From contig CAYZXN010000333.1 in NCBI GenBank assembly GCA_964482425.1, forward strand, positions 1 to 34,857: 34,857 bases of DNA. Direction: 5' to 3'. The notes below the pieces were generated by a model. That model was not told where the DNA came from. It made no database searches and saw only the letters and a list, made by a program, of their open reading frames with translations. The translations under genes were made by a program, and so were the position numbers. Positions 33,865-34,857 of the stretch are shown piece after piece. Numbering within the stretch: position 1 is the stretch's first letter; each line of letters starts with the position of its first letter. Source of the stretch: WHTF01 sp964482425. Its GTDB lineage: Bacteria; Desulfobacterota; Binatia; UBA9968.

Positions 33865-34737
33865 ATGGAACGGCACAAAGAAACCCGACGTCTCAAAATA
33901 GCGCTGGCCATCAGCGTCGGTTATTTTTTTGCCGAGATCATCGCGGGTTTTCTCACCAATAGTCTGGCGTTGCTTTCCGACGCCGGCCATATGCTTTCCG
34001 ATATTGGCGCAATGATGGTATGCCTCTTTGCTTTTCGTCTAGCGCGGCGTCCGGCCACGCCGGCAAGCACCTACGGCTATCATCGGGCGGAGATTCTGGC
34101 GGCTCTGTTCAACGGCTTGGCGCTCTGGCTCCTTGTCGGCGTAATCTTCGCCGCCGCGTATGGCCGGATCAGTGACCCACCCCAGGTAGAGAGTCTCGGC
34201 ATGATCGTCGTTGCCGTGTTGGGCCTGCTGGTCAACATCGTGGCCGGATGGATTCTTTATGACTCTCATCAGCATAATCTGAACCTGCACGGCGCGTTCA
34301 TGCACGTGATGAGCGACGCCATAGGCTCGATGGGCGCCATCGTTGCCGGTGTGGTTATGTACTCTACCGGCTGGTACCTGGCCGATCCATTGATCAGCGT
34401 GTTCATCGGAGTGCTGATCCTGTATTCTTCGTGGAATCTGATCAAAGAATCTTTGAGCATCTTGATGCAGGCGGTGCCCAAAAGCATTCGGCTGGAGGAA
34501 GTACAGCGAACCATCGAGGGTGTCAATGGCGTGATCGAGGTGCACGATCTTCACGTTTGGGCCGTGACGTCGGGAATTTACACGCTCAGCGCGCATGCAG
34601 TGGTGGAGAACGGCGAAGATCTTCACGAAGTGCTCAACGGCATTGAAGCCACGCTCAAAGAGAATTTTAGTATCGAGCACACGACCATCCAGTTGGAAAC
34701 CGAAAGCCGCGAAGAAATCGAATTCAAGGGCTTCTGA
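33865..34737 (+). CDS. Cation diffusion facilitator (CzcD/ZitB-like zinc exporter)
   Basis: A 290-residue six-helix inner-membrane antiporter that expels Zn2+ or related metals in exchange for protons. The metal site is complete: D39/H42/D46 region in SDAGHMLSD (helix 2) and H147/D151 in HVMSDAIGS (helix 5), the H-x3-D and H-x3-D pairing of zinc-type members. A short DSHQHNLNLHG loop lies before helix 5. The C-terminal cytoplasmic domain starts near 205, with EVHDLHVWAVTSG and SAHAVVENGED, the usual ferredoxin-like fold. The ATG has no visible ribosome site; a TAGAAT lies 9 bases before it. It is alone on this strand after mltA. Confidence 0.94.
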   Translation: MERHKETRRLKIALAISVGYFFAEIIAGFLTNSLALLSDAGHMLSDIGAMMVCLFAFRLARRPATPASTYGYHRAEILAALFNGLALWLLVGVIFAAAYGRISDPPQVESLGMIVVAVLGLLVNIVAGWILYDSHQHNLNLHGAFMHVMSDAIGSMGAIVAGVVMYSTGWYLADPLISVFIGVLILYSSWNLIKESLSILMQAVPKSIRLEEVQRTIEGVNGVIEVHDLHVWAVTSGIYTLSAHAVVENGEDLHEVLNGIEATLKENFSIEHTTIQLETESREEIEFKGF

Positions 34738-34779
34738 TGTCCAACGTGCGACTTTCGTCTGCTAAGATTCGCCTAGGTT

Positions 34780-34857
34780 TCACGAGATGCCGGGGCTCGG
34801 CACGGCGGATTTGCGAGAGGGCAATAAGAGTGCCATCAGCGCCACGCTTGCCAGTGA
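34780..34857 (-). CDS. Partial CDS cut by the window end (C-terminus, membrane-type)
   Basis: On the minus strand the last 25 codons before a TGA (34782-34780) read a hydrophobic stretch SLASVALMALLLPSRK and a short polar tail. This looks like the end of a final membrane helix, as in MFS transporters. The rest lies beyond the window, so the family is a guess. It would converge on the zinc exporter gene. Confidence 0.4.
   Translation of the reverse strand, partial: SLASVALMALLLPSRKSAVPSPGIS

Overview
The window looks like a GC-rich chromosome segment from a Gram-negative bacterium. Outer-envelope functions point that way: an MltA-type lytic transglycosylase, a GT51 peptidoglycan polymerase, the periplasmic MsrPQ repair pair, and a lipoprotein with a lipobox. 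Genes are short and tightly packed. Starts are often GTG or TTG with strong AAGGAGG-like ribosome sites. Several substrate-binding proteins of the tripartite tricarboxylate (TctC) and NMT1/SsuA types suggest a scavenging heterotroph of proteobacterial or deltaproteobacteria-like affinity. The lineage cannot be fixed from this sequence alone. I saw no rRNA, tRNA, CRISPR array, transposase or phage gene.

Layout. 0.2-6.5 kb: a small secreted Lys/Ala-rich repeat protein, a HerA-like ATPase, a YihY/BrkB membrane protein, an MFS exporter with an apparent ATT start, and msrQ/msrP. 6.7-14.4 kb: a small hypothetical gene, mtgA overlapping mutY, a DMT transporter, a YajR-like MFS protein, an MscS channel, and an MFS-TatD pair 3 bases apart. 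14.4-18.9 kb: a complete ABC importer operon (Tat-exported binding protein, ATPase, two different permeases) converging on a fumarylacetoacetase-family gene. 19-26.4 kb: a lipoprotein, a wrecked isochorismatase-family pseudogene, and a tripartite tricarboxylate transport cluster. The cluster has a TctA-TctB fusion, three different TctC-type binding proteins, a frame-disrupted membrane-anchored ORF and a possible small peptide gene. 26.4-27.7 kb is mostly gene-poor, with one small CxxC/CxxC protein. 27.7-34.9 kb: an aldo/keto reductase, a two-domain tRNA-wobble enzyme (Tgt fused to a MnmC-like methyltransferase), an ornithine-cyclodeaminase-family protein, a zincin-like metallopeptidase divergent from mltA, a CDF zinc exporter, and the tail of a further gene cut by the window end.

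How the genes work together. The ABC operon and the Tct cluster are two separate organic-solute uptake systems. The nearby fumarylacetoacetase, aldo/keto reductase, cyclodeaminase-like gene and dead isochorismatase gene look like scattered catabolic functions. MsrP/MsrQ form a known two-part system that repairs oxidised periplasmic methionine. MtgA and MltA build and cut peptidoglycan. The most unusual items are the Tgt-MnmC fusion, the TctA-TctB fusion with surplus binding proteins, the many-frameshift isochorismatase pseudogene, and several atypical translation starts.
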